From Candidatus Finniella inopinata (GTDB lineage: Bacteria > Pseudomonadota > Alphaproteobacteria > Paracaedibacterales > CAIULA01), in the NCBI RefSeq assembly GCF_004210305.1, contig NZ_SCFB01000002.1, positions 110,738 through 174,737 of the forward strand: a DNA stretch of 64,000 nt, written 5' to 3'. The position numbers and the translations under genes were made by a program. Below the pieces are notes generated by a model, which did not search any database, was not told the origin of the DNA, and saw nothing but the letters and a program-made list of their open reading frames with translations. Positions 20,122-27,340 of the stretch are shown here, piece by piece; positions within the stretch are counted from its first letter, which is position 1, and each line of letters begins with the position of its first letter.

Positions 20122-20532
20122 ATGGCACGTGTTACCGTTGAAGACTGCATTGAAAAAGTCCCCAACCGTTTTGAGTTGGTTTTGCTTGCCGCAAAAAGGG
20201 CACGGGAAATTTCAGCGGGTGCCAGCCTGAAAGTATCCCGTGATAATGATAAAAACCCCGTCGTTGCTCTTCGAGAAATTTCTCAAGAAACTTTATCCCT
20301 AGATGCCATTCGTGAAAGTATCATCAAGGGTATGCAAAGAAACCTTTTCATCGAAGAGGACGAGAGCGAACTGGACGAGGAAATTCAAGAAGTGATCAAA
20401 GAAGAGGAACATCCCTTCTCGCTTGGCAACGATACAACAGATTTTTTGGTTGAAGATGCACTAGAAGAAGTTGATGAATCAGAAGACGACGACGAAGGTG
20501 ACGATAACAGCCCAGAGGACGACGAGGCATAA
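20122..20532 (+). CDS. rpoZ: RNA polymerase omega subunit
   Basis: Omega helps assemble beta' into the polymerase core. The first 80 residues are typical ([41 protein letters not shown]). The tail from about residue 83 is very acidic (runs of E and D). The last 148 bases are also read on the opposite strand by a Ser-rich exported protein gene, where the acidic codons become Ser codons in another frame. The core function does not depend on the tail. Confidence 0.93.
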   Translation: MARVTVEDCIEKVPNRFELVLLAAKRAREISAGASLKVSRDNDKNPVVALREISQETLSLDAIRESIIKGMQRNLFIEEDESELDEEIQEVIKEEEHPFSLGNDTTDFLVEDALEEVDESEDDDEGDDNSPEDDEA

Positions 20533-20852
20533 CACCCCAGATCTCCAACCATTTGGGACATCGACCGATTGTCCGGCTCGATCGATAATTTGGGCAGGTC
20601 ATAGATTGCAAACTTGATTCTTGGTGACACAGTTGCGTACCTGGAACTTTCCCAATTATAGAAACCACTTTGTCTTAAAAGAAGAGGCGGAGCCAAAGAC
20701 GCATCGATCGTAAGCAGCAAGGGTTGCGCCGGTCCGGACGCATTGCTTCCCATGCTGGGTTGGGTGGAATCTATATCCAAAGCCTGAGTTGCGAAAGCAT
20801 CGTTTAGGGGCAGAAATGTCACCAAATATAAAAACAACAAACAGAACAACAT
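20385..20852 (-). CDS. Small exported Ser-rich protein, antisense to rpoZ tail
   Basis: From the ATG at 20852 the 155-residue product has a clear signal peptide ([21 protein letters not shown], cleavage after AFA). A GAGGAAAA SD lies in front of it, so this start is preferred over the open-frame start at 20948. The mature part has no family match I recognise. The C-terminal third is a Ser-rich low-complexity stretch that exists only because the frame runs antisense through the acidic codons of rpoZ. It lies downstream of rpoH on the same strand. The exported part is credible; whether the whole tail is real is less sure. Confidence 0.55.
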   Translation of the reverse strand: MLFCLLFLYLVTFLPLNDAFATQALDIDSTQPSMGSNASGPAQPLLLTIDASLAPPLLLRQSGFYNWESSRYATVSPRIKFAIYDLPKLSIEPDNRSMSQMVGDLGCYASSSSGLLSSPSSSSSDSSTSSSASSTKKSVVSLPSEKGCSSSLITS

Positions 20853-20932
20853 ATATTTTTCCTCATAATATTGATTACAACACACAAGAAAATAGAACAA
20901 AGACCTTAATAAAAGGTTAAAAAAATATTTTT

Positions 20933-21810
20933 TTATACATGCTGCCAATTAGGATTGAAAACCAACCGTTTTACTTGTTTTTGAACTTTTAAAAAAGCTT
21001 CGTTTTCAATTTGCCTAACACGCTCACGAGAAATTTTTATCTTTTCAGCGATAAATTCCAACGTATACGGCGGCTCGGTAAGACGTCGTTCCACCAAGGT
21101 TTGGTGTTCGCGTTTTGTTAAACACTGTAAGGCTTGGCCAAATAACTTTTTACGTTTTTCATATTCATCTTTTTGAGCCAGTTGAATTTCTTGATTATCT
21201 CGATCATCAGCAATCCATTCAATCCATTCATTCTCACCATCCCCTGGCATTGTTTGATTAAGAGAATGATCCTTAGAATGCAAGCGTTGATGCATTTGCC
21301 ATACTTCTTCTTCTTTGACATTTAATTCGGTAGCAATAGCTTTGACCTGCTCTGGCGTTAAATAAGCCTCGACTTCATTTTGACTTTTTAATTTTTGTTG
21401 GGTTTTCCTTAGGCTGAAAAACAGTTTTTTTGTGCACGCGTCGTCCCTAATTTCACCAAAGACCAACTTTGCAAAATATAATCTTGCATGCTCGCGCGTA
21501 TCCACCACATGGCATAGGTTGAGAATCGATAGCCAAGTTCCGGATCGTAATTTTTCATCGCTTGCATAATACCAACATTCCCTTCTGATATCAGATCACT
21601 AATGGGAAGGCCGTACCCTTTATAACCACTGGCCACTTTGGCGACCAATCTTAAATGGGAAGAGATAATTTTTTCCACGGCCTTTGGATCTTGTTGATCA
21701 CGCCACTGTTTAGCCAGCTGATATTCTTGATCTTGCGTCAACAAGGGAAGTTTCTTTATTTTTTGAAAGTAGGACTTTCTTTCTTGATCGCTGGAAGAAA
21801 TATGTCTCAT
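20933..21810 (-). CDS. rpoH: Sigma-32 heat-shock factor RpoH, split by -1 shift
   Basis: RpoH directs polymerase to heat-shock promoters such as clpB. Two overlapping frames make one protein. The first (21810 to 21409) carries sigma region 2 (AKVASGYKGYGLPISDLISEGNVGIMQA, FSTYAMWWIRASMQDYI) and ends shortly after GTTRAQK. The second holds the RpoH box QKKLFFSLR through regions 3 and 4 (LTKREHQTLVERR, ISRERVRQIENEA). They join exactly if the ribosome slips -1 at A-AAA-AAC (21430-21424), giving about 292 residues matching the family through the junction. It could be programmed frameshifting, a recent 1-base deletion in the A run, or a sequencing error. Confidence 0.85.
21424..21430 (-). promoter_or_regulatory. 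Candidate -1 slippery heptamer in rpoH
   Basis: On the reverse strand the zero-frame codons CAA AAA AAC contain A-AAA-AAC, a canonical X-XXY-YYZ slippery heptamer inside a run of seven A. The -1 product restores the RpoH box QKKLFFSLR. No stimulatory hairpin or upstream SD was identified with certainty. Confidence 0.5.
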
Positions 21811-21984
21811 AAAATATAATTTAAATTAAATTTATTTTAAATACTAGCAAAAATCACCCCTTTTAGCAATGGTTCTTCTTGAATTTAAACATGAAATTAT
21901 TACTTAATTTTATTCATTATTAAAAGTATTGTAACCATATCTGTGGCATTGTGTATTATCTGAATGTATACAATGGGAAATATT

Positions 21985-22593
21985 ATGAAAAATATTATGA
22001 ACCAACATAGAAATAACACATCCATTACCAATGAGGGTTATTTAACTGGAAAATTGCTTATCGCTATGCCTTTTATGCAGGAAACTCTATTCAAAAAAAC
22101 CGTAATTTATATATGCGGCCACGACACTGAAGGAGCCATCGGATTAATTATTAATAAGAATATCCGAAATTTTTTATTTAAAGATCTTATTGCTCAACTA
22201 CACTTAAATATTGAAGTTTCAGAGTCACTAAATCATCCCAAAGTTTATTACGGTGGCCCCGTTGAAATAACCAGGGGGTTTGTCCTCCATTCACCAGATT
22301 ATAAAATTGATTCAACGGTTGTTTTAGACAAACACATTTGCATAACTTCCACCTTGGAGATTTTAAGAGCCCTGGCGAAAAAGCAGGGGCCAGAAAATTC
22401 TTTGGTTTGCTTGGGATATACAGGCTGGACGGCAGGTCAATTGGAGACAGAAATCCAAGATAATGACTGGATTATTATTGATGCTACTGACGATTTAATT
22501 TTTAAGACGTCGCTTGAAGAAAAATGGCATCATTCGATGGCTGCAATTGGGGTTGATCCGGCGACTTTATCTATAGAAATCGGCCATGCTTGA
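21985..22593 (+). CDS. yqgE: YqgE/AlgH family protein (UPF0301)
   Basis: A conserved family of unclear function. The protein has GYLTGKLLIAMPFMQETLFKKTVIYIC, then EGAIGLIINK, YYGGPVEITRGFVLHSPDY and the Trp-containing block GYTGWTAGQLETEI-DNDW, all family signatures. Several in-frame ATGs exist (21964, 21973, 21985); the last has GGGAAAT before it and is used here, but the start is uncertain. It is divergent from rpoH across AT-rich DNA. Confidence 0.9.
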   Translation: MKNIMNQHRNNTSITNEGYLTGKLLIAMPFMQETLFKKTVIYICGHDTEGAIGLIINKNIRNFLFKDLIAQLHLNIEVSESLNHPKVYYGGPVEITRGFVLHSPDYKIDSTVVLDKHICITSTLEILRALAKKQGPENSLVCLGYTGWTAGQLETEIQDNDWIIIDATDDLIFKTSLEEKWHHSMAAIGVDPATLSIEIGHA

Positions 22594-22633
22594 CTGTAGA
22601 ATACAGATAATATTTTTTTAAGGGTTCTTATGA

Positions 22634-23407
22634 ATGAATAATATTATAGGCCATAAGTTATATGGAAAAGGACTTCAAAAAGTAGTTGTTTTACACGATT
22701 GGTTTGGAGATACAACCACTAACTATGATCCCATGCTTGAATTCCTAGACCGTGATACTTTTACCTTTGCGTTCGTAGATCTCAGGGGATACGGCCGCTC
22801 TAGAAATATATCTGGCGAATGCACCTTAGAAGAAGGGGTTTCAGACATCCTAGCTTTAGTCGACTTTTTAAAGTGGTCCTCTTTTGATATAATTAGCCAC
22901 TCTATGAGCGCATTGATTGCCCAATACTTAACCATACAAGCCTCTTCTAGATTGAAGCGTATCGTGGCCATAACGCCCGTTCCAGCCTGTGGAACCCCTG
23001 CCCCAGATGCCGTGATAAGTTTTCTAGAAGATGCAGCTTTACGCAATGAAATTTCTGCCAGGCAGATTATTCAGTTCATGACAGGATATCAACAAGGCTC
23101 TGAATTTGTAGATAAAAAAGTCACCCAATGGTACGAGACATCAAATCCAGAAGCCCGATCTGCTTACCTTAAGATGTTCAGTCAAATTGATTTTTCGGAA
23201 CAAGCCAACGGTGGATTAACACCTTTCTTGGTTATTGTGGGTGCCAATGACGCCGAGGGATACCGTGAACCTGTTATGCAACAAACGTTCATCAAATGGT
23301 ATCCGAATGCAGAACTTATCACTTTGCAGGGTTGTGGGCACTACCCTATGCAAGAACAACCCCTGCAGCTTGCTGTCGCCATACAGAGCTATCTAAAACA
23401 GGCATAA
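22634..23407 (+). CDS. Alpha/beta hydrolase
   Basis: A 257-residue single-domain alpha/beta hydrolase. The nucleophile elbow is SHSMS (residues about 93-97), the oxyanion region VVLHDWFGDTTTNYD follows the first strand, the acid lies in VGANDAEGY, and the His is in LQGCGHYPMQEQP. The layout resembles soluble esterases or C-C hydrolases. The substrate is unknown. No signal peptide is seen. It follows yqgE by 41 bases and converges on rpmJ with a terminator between. Confidence 0.88.
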   Translation: MNNIIGHKLYGKGLQKVVVLHDWFGDTTTNYDPMLEFLDRDTFTFAFVDLRGYGRSRNISGECTLEEGVSDILALVDFLKWSSFDIISHSMSALIAQYLTIQASSRLKRIVAITPVPACGTPAPDAVISFLEDAALRNEISARQIIQFMTGYQQGSEFVDKKVTQWYETSNPEARSAYLKMFSQIDFSEQANGGLTPFLVIVGANDAEGYREPVMQQTFIKWYPNAELITLQGCGHYPMQEQPLQLAVAIQSYLKQA

Positions 23408-23411
23408 AAAA

Positions 23412-23430
23412 AGCCGGCTTAAAACCGGCT
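23412..23430 (-). terminator. rpmJ terminator
   Basis: AGCCGG/CCGGCT stem (23412-23417 with 23425-23430). On the minus strand it is followed by seven T, so it best terminates rpmJ. On the plus strand it may also end the hydrolase transcript. Confidence 0.8.
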
Positions 23431-23454
23431 CTTTAAAACATTTTAATAAAAAGG

Positions 23455-23580
23455 CTAGCCCTGGCGTGCTTTATACCGGGGGTTTTCCTTATTAATAACG
23501 TATAAACGACCCTTACGACGCACAACTTTACAAGCTTTGTGGCGACTTTTTAAGGTTTTAAGTGAGTTTGCGATTTTCAT
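23455..23580 (-). CDS. rpmJ: 50S ribosomal protein L36
   Basis: A 41-residue protein read on the reverse strand: [15 protein letters not shown] at the start and [12 protein letters not shown] at the end, the alphaproteobacterial L36 pattern. Only one Cys is present, so the zinc ribbon of the canonical form is absent, as in other long-type L36 proteins. AGAGGAAAATTT precedes the ATG at 23580. It is followed by a terminator hairpin and is probably monocistronic. Confidence 0.95.
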   Translation of the reverse strand: MKIANSLKTLKSRHKACKVVRRKGRLYVINKENPRYKARQG

Positions 23581-23697
23581 TGTAAATTTTCCTCTTAATT
23601 AATTCAGATACTAGACAAATAGCCCCCCTTTGTCAAGCTTATCCTTAGGTTCCTTGCCTCTTACTACAGGTCTTAGTAACTCACAACGCCATTTCTC

Positions 23698-23727
23698 TTG
23701 ACAGGATTGGTTATCCTTCAATAATAT
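23698..23727 (+). promoter_or_regulatory. Candidate sigma-70 promoter of exported PRTase 1
   Basis: TTGACA (23698-23703), an 18-base spacer and TAATAT (23722-23727) lie 37 bases upstream of the start at 23764. The CTTGACAGG context recurs before the paralogue. Confidence 0.6.
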
Positions 23728-23763
23728 TTGGTACTTTTGTTTTACAATTTAAGGATAGCTTAT

Positions 23764-24408
23764 ATGACATTAAAGCTTTATGAAATTATGCTTGGCATTT
23801 TTCTTCTTACAGGCTTTTTTGCCCCCTCCATCCAGGCTACTACGAATAAGAACAATCAAAAAATTAACGTCGGCCACAAAACATTCAATATACCTTTCGC
23901 TCCCGTGCCTCAAACCAAAATCAAAATTCTATATGTCAATTTAAAAGATAACATAGAACTAATACAAGCTCTGGCGGCTGAAATTGCAGCGTACATAAAT
24001 GCAAACCGAGGTAAAATCGACGTTATTATCACCCCAGAGTCTAACACCATAGCAATTGCCTACGCCGTTTATGAAAAAACGAAAATACCATACATCGTGC
24101 TTACAAAAAAACAAAGGCCCGATATGGGACCAAAGGCGATAAGCGTTCCGGTAAAGTCAATCACCACAGCTGGAAACCAAACCTTGTGGATCAGCGAAGA
24201 TAATATAGAGGCAATCAAAGGTAAAAAGGTTTTAATCCTGGATGACGTTGTCTCCACCGGCAACACACTAGCCGCGATGAAGGAATTAGTTGGAATGGCA
24301 GGTGGTAAACTTATCTTGAATCCTTTGGTTTGTTTTTGCGAAGGCGAGAAGCGTTCTGATGTAACGGCAGTCAGTGACACCGTACTGCCAGTTATTCCCG
24401 TTTCATAA
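23764..24408 (+). CDS. Exported phosphoribosyltransferase, copy 1
   Basis: A 214-residue type I phosphoribosyltransferase with a signal peptide (hydrophobic core EIMLGIFLLTGFFAPSIQA, cleavage near residue 25). The PRPP loop is VLILDDVVSTGNT (about 157-169), preceded by ITPESNTIAIAYA, KKQRPDMGPKAISVPVKS and the flexible-loop TTAGNQTLW, a pattern like adenine/xanthine-type enzymes. All catalytic acidic residues of the PRPP loop are kept, so activity is plausible, but PRPP is normally cytosolic. The start at 23764 follows AAGGATAGC; an upstream in-frame start at 23728 would bury the signal peptide. The paralogue at 24495 is closely similar. Nucleotide or base salvage outside the cytoplasm is a guess. 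Confidence 0.85.
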   Translation: MTLKLYEIMLGIFLLTGFFAPSIQATTNKNNQKINVGHKTFNIPFAPVPQTKIKILYVNLKDNIELIQALAAEIAAYINANRGKIDVIITPESNTIAIAYAVYEKTKIPYIVLTKKQRPDMGPKAISVPVKSITTAGNQTLWISEDNIEAIKGKKVLILDDVVSTGNTLAAMKELVGMAGGKLILNPLVCFCEGEKRSDVTAVSDTVLPVIPVS

Positions 24409-24429
24409 TATACACAAAAAACTTAAGCC

Positions 24430-24458
24430 TTGACAGGCTTACTAAGTCGTACATAAGG
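24430..24458 (+). promoter_or_regulatory. Candidate promoter of exported PRTase 2
   Basis: TTGACA (24430-24435), a 17-base spacer and a weak -10 ATAAGG (24453-24458). It shares the CTTGACAGG context with the promoter of copy 1, so it was probably duplicated with the gene. Confidence 0.4.
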
Positions 24459-24494
24459 TCGGGGACTTTTACACCACAATTTAGGATAATTTAT

Positions 24495-25139
24495 ATGATA
24501 TTGAACAGTTTCAAAATCGCTTTTAGCGCGCTTTCGTTTATAGGCTTTTTTGCTTCCCCCATCCAGGCTGCTTCAGCTGAGGATATGCATAATATTGAAG
24601 TTGGCACCAATTCTTTCAGAGTACCCTTAGTTCCAATTCCTGCCGCTAAGATCAAAATTGCATACTTGAATTTAAAAGATAATAACGAACTAATAGAAGC
24701 ATTAGCGACTGAAATTGCAACGTACATAAATGCTAACAAAGCTAAAATTGATATAATCATAACCCCTGAGGCTAATACCATAGCTCTTGCCTACGCCGTT
24801 TCCAAAATAACAGGCATCCCTTATATCGTGCTTACAAAAAAACAAAGGCCAGATATGGGGCCAGAGGCGATAAGCATTCCGGTAAAATCCATTACTACAG
24901 CTGGAAACCAAACTTTGTGGATCAGTGAAAGTAATATTCAGAAAATTAAAGGTAAAAAGATTTTAATTCTGGATGACGTTGTCTCCACCGGTGGCACAAT
25001 AAATGCAGCCAAAGCCTTAGTTGAAAAAGCAGGGGGTGTACTTGCCTTGAATCCTTTGGTTTGTTTTTATGAAGGTAACAAGCGTGACGATGTAACAGCT
25101 GTCAGTCAAACTGTATTGCCAGTTATTCCCCTGTCGTAG
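24495..25139 (+). CDS. Exported phosphoribosyltransferase, copy 2
   Basis: Paralogue of the preceding gene, also 214 residues. The signal peptide is MILNSFKIAFSALSFIGFFA followed by SPIQA (cleavage about residue 25). The PRPP loop ILILDDVVSTGGT (about 156-168) is closer to consensus than in copy 1. ITPEANTIALAYAV and KKQRPDMGPEAISIPVKS are conserved between the copies. Divergence is strongest in the signal peptide and the first 20 mature residues. Tandem duplication with both copies intact suggests dosage or substrate diversification. AGGATAATTTAT precedes the ATG. Confidence 0.85.
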   Translation: MILNSFKIAFSALSFIGFFASPIQAASAEDMHNIEVGTNSFRVPLVPIPAAKIKIAYLNLKDNNELIEALATEIATYINANKAKIDIIITPEANTIALAYAVSKITGIPYIVLTKKQRPDMGPEAISIPVKSITTAGNQTLWISESNIQKIKGKKILILDDVVSTGGTINAAKALVEKAGGVLALNPLVCFYEGNKRDDVTAVSQTVLPVIPLS

Positions 25140-25207
25140 AATTTCACCCTAAAATCGATTCTTGAAAGTTTCCAGCGGCACGAAAAGCCTTTGTAAACTT
25201 TCAGGAA

Positions 25208-25444
25208 TTAAGAAGGAAAGGCTTCAATTTTGGGATTTCCATCGGATGTTAAACTGATTTGTTCAACCCGCATTTTAGCGTCCTGTAATTTCTGCTCGCA
25301 CTGCTTTTTTAACTGCGTACCGCGTTCATAAGCCTGAATAGCCTCTTCCAGGGGCAACCGGCCTTCCTCTAATTTTTTCACCAATGATTCCAACTCAACC
25401 ATGGCTTGTTCGAAGCTTAAGGCTTCAAGATTTGACGTTGTCAT
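25208..25444 (-). CDS. xseB: Exodeoxyribonuclease VII small subunit
   Basis: XseB binds several copies to XseA to form the single-strand nuclease. The 78-residue helical-hairpin protein has SFEQAMVELESLVKKLEEGRLPLEEAIQAYERG and LKKQCEQKLQDAKMRVEQI, the family signatures. AAGGAGCAAT lies before the ATG at 25444. xseA is not in the window. Confidence 0.94.
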   Translation of the reverse strand: MTTSNLEALSFEQAMVELESLVKKLEEGRLPLEEAIQAYERGTQLKKQCEQKLQDAKMRVEQISLTSDGNPKIEAFPS

Positions 25445-25530
25445 TGTTTATTGCTCCTTAATTTTATCAAGTCATCATAGAAGCTTCTGAATTGAATAAC
25501 AATTCTTCTCGTGCTATTGGTTAGCTGTGA

Positions 25531-25628
25531 ACACAGGGGGTGCCCTTATGGTTAGAAACCAAAGGGCTGAGAGGGAATCAGCCCAACCCTTAGAACCTGA
25601 TTCGGTTAACACCGACGGAGGGATTGTG
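25531..25628 (+). promoter_or_regulatory. TPP riboswitch (THI element)
   Basis: The conserved core is readable: GGGGGTGCCC, GGGCTGAGAG, CCCTTAGAACCTGATTCGG, GTTAACACCGACGGAGGGA. A short closing helix may form between CACA (25532-25535) and TGTG (25625-25628). The right strand of that pairing contains the GTG start codon of the ATPase gene, and GGAGGGA is both riboswitch core and Shine-Dalgarno. This predicts translational shut-off when thiamine pyrophosphate binds. Confidence 0.92.
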
Positions 25629-26249
25629 AAAGAGCATCATCAAATACGCTATGCGTTTTCAATTGACTGCGTGAGCTATCAAAAAAAAACCGTCTTAGCC
25701 CAGCAAAATTTTTCAATTCCCGTAAACAAATGGACGGCCTTGGTTGGGAAAAGTGGCCACGGCAAAACCACATTATTAAAAACGTTGTTAGGACTAGTTC
25801 CTGGCCTAAACGCTTCCCCCCCTGGCATTTCCTTAAGTTATATGCCCCAGCGCGACTTGTTGTTGCCCTGGAAAACAGTTATCGAAAATGTTGTATTAGG
25901 AGCCACCCTGCGGCGCGAAACCCCGAATATTTCTAAGGCAAAAAGTTTATTAAGGGATGTTGGCTTGGCTGACGAGGCCCAAAATTACCCCCACCACTTA
26001 TCGGTCGGCATGCGCCAACGTGTAGCGCTGGCACGCACATTAATGGAAGACGCGGACCTTATCCTAATGGACGAACCGTTCAGCGCAGTTGACCATCAAA
26101 CCCGTGACCAATTGCACACTTTGGCAAAAAGACAGCTGGAGGGGAAGACCGTCTTGATTGTCAGTCATGATCCGGATGAAGTTGTAAAAATGGCCGATCA
26201 CGTCTTAACCTTAAGCGGGGAGCCTGCGGTATGCTTAAGCGATTCATAA
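25626..26249 (+). CDS. thiZ: ABC transporter ATPase, thiamine-precursor uptake
   Basis: ATPase of an importer of the ThiXYZ/NitT-SsuB type. Walker A is VGKSGHGKTT, the Q-loop YMPQRDLLLPW, the signature LSVGMRQRVALAR and Walker B LILMDEPFSAVDH; the H-loop is VSHDPDE. The open frame extends upstream through the riboswitch to 25527, but that region is the TPP aptamer. The GTG at 25626, with GGAGGGATT before it, is the likely start (207 residues). It overlaps the permease gene by 19 bases. TPP control and gene partners point to import of thiamine or a pyrimidine precursor. Confidence 0.85.
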   Translation: MKEHHQIRYAFSIDCVSYQKKTVLAQQNFSIPVNKWTALVGKSGHGKTTLLKTLLGLVPGLNASPPGISLSYMPQRDLLLPWKTVIENVVLGATLRRETPNISKAKSLLRDVGLADEAQNYPHHLSVGMRQRVALARTLMEDADLILMDEPFSAVDHQTRDQLHTLAKRQLEGKTVLIVSHDPDEVVKMADHVLTLSGEPAVCLSDS

Positions 26250-26965
26250 CGGCCTTCATCCTACTGAGCCTTTGGCACGCCATCGTCAATTTAGCAAACA
26301 TCCCGGCTTATATCCTTCCCACTCCTTGGCAAGTCGCAAGTGCCCTGTTCAATCAGCGATCCTTGATTTGTTGGCATGGAGGATTAACACTAGCCCAGAT
26401 TTTAGCAGGCCTGTTGATTTCCAGCATTCTTGGGATGGGAATGGCCTTCATCCTGGACCGAAACCCACGTTTGCAAGCCCATCTTCACCCTGTGTTGGTC
26501 ATTCTGCAGGCAACGCCAGCGTTTATTTTGATGCCGTTATTGATGATTTGGTTTGGATTTGGTTTGCTGCCCAAAATGATCGTCGTTTGTTTGTCTGCCT
26601 TCTTTCCCATTACCCTTTGTTTCCTTGACGGATTGAAACGCACCCCCGTTGAGTGGCTAGAGTTGGCCCACACAATGAAAGCCCTGCCGTTTCCTTTGCA
26701 ATACCGTATTCGCTGGCCCGCTGCCTTGCCTGGATTATTGTCGGGGTTACGCCTGGCCGCGATTCACGCCCCCTTAACCGTGCTGGCCGCTGACTGGAAC
26801 GGTGCCAGCCATGGTCTTGGGTATTTGATGATGCTGTGTCATGGACGGCTTCAAACGGACCTTTTGTTTGCCTGTTTATTCTGCACAGTTTTATTAACCC
26901 TTTTCCTAAATGGAGGCATACGGTGGTTGCAAAGTCGTTTCATCTTTTGGCCAGCCTCTTCTTAA
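26231..26965 (+). CDS. thiX: ABC transporter permease, thiamine-precursor uptake
   Basis: A 244-residue inner-membrane permease of the BPD_transp_1 / SsuC-TauC group with about six hydrophobic segments. The coupling-helix region ELAHTMKALPFPLQYRIRWPAALPGLLSGLRLA carries the EAA-like motif contacting the ATPase. ILPTPWQVASAL near the start is typical of this permease group. Start and ATPase end overlap, so the two are cotranslated. The copy-2 repeat begins 23 bases after its stop, separating it from the binding-protein gene. Confidence 0.86.
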   Translation: MLKRFITAFILLSLWHAIVNLANIPAYILPTPWQVASALFNQRSLICWHGGLTLAQILAGLLISSILGMGMAFILDRNPRLQAHLHPVLVILQATPAFILMPLLMIWFGFGLLPKMIVVCLSAFFPITLCFLDGLKRTPVEWLELAHTMKALPFPLQYRIRWPAALPGLLSGLRLAAIHAPLTVLAADWNGASHGLGYLMMLCHGRLQTDLLFACLFCTVLLTLFLNGGIRWLQSRFIFWPASS

Positions 26966-26988
26966 ATGGTGCAGCCTGCGGAGCAGTC

Positions 26989-27340
26989 TGCAAGTTTTTA
27001 AACCAGTTTTTCTCGTGGAGCACAGGCCAATCTTTAGACACAATGCGCCTTTGGGGGCCCTCCTACGACCCAAGCCAAAGCGCCCTCCCCGCCTCCACGC
27101 ACAACACGACTCTCCCTGTGCCTCCCTATCTTTCGATCTTGAAGCATGTCTTCTCGCAGGCTTCCAAACCTGTGAGAATTCGGCTAAAGTCTCAAAACCG
27201 GTCCCAAGACTCTACCCCAGGCAATTCTCTTACTTTCAAAAAGGAAGAGAAGGATTTTATATATCCCCTCGCGCACCCAGCAGACCCGGGTGTAACTAAC
27301 CACCATATTCAGAATACGATGGGAATGGTTTACAAATTAT
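26989..27340. repeat. 352-bp dispersed repeat, copy 2
   Basis: The partner of 14084-14435, same orientation and same length. It separates the permease from the substrate-binding gene inside what should be one operon. Its last 22 bases contain the ATG codons from which the binding protein must start, so element and gene are fused. The stem-forming GAGAATT/AATTCTC segment is conserved. Flanks differ completely from copy 1. Confidence 0.9.
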
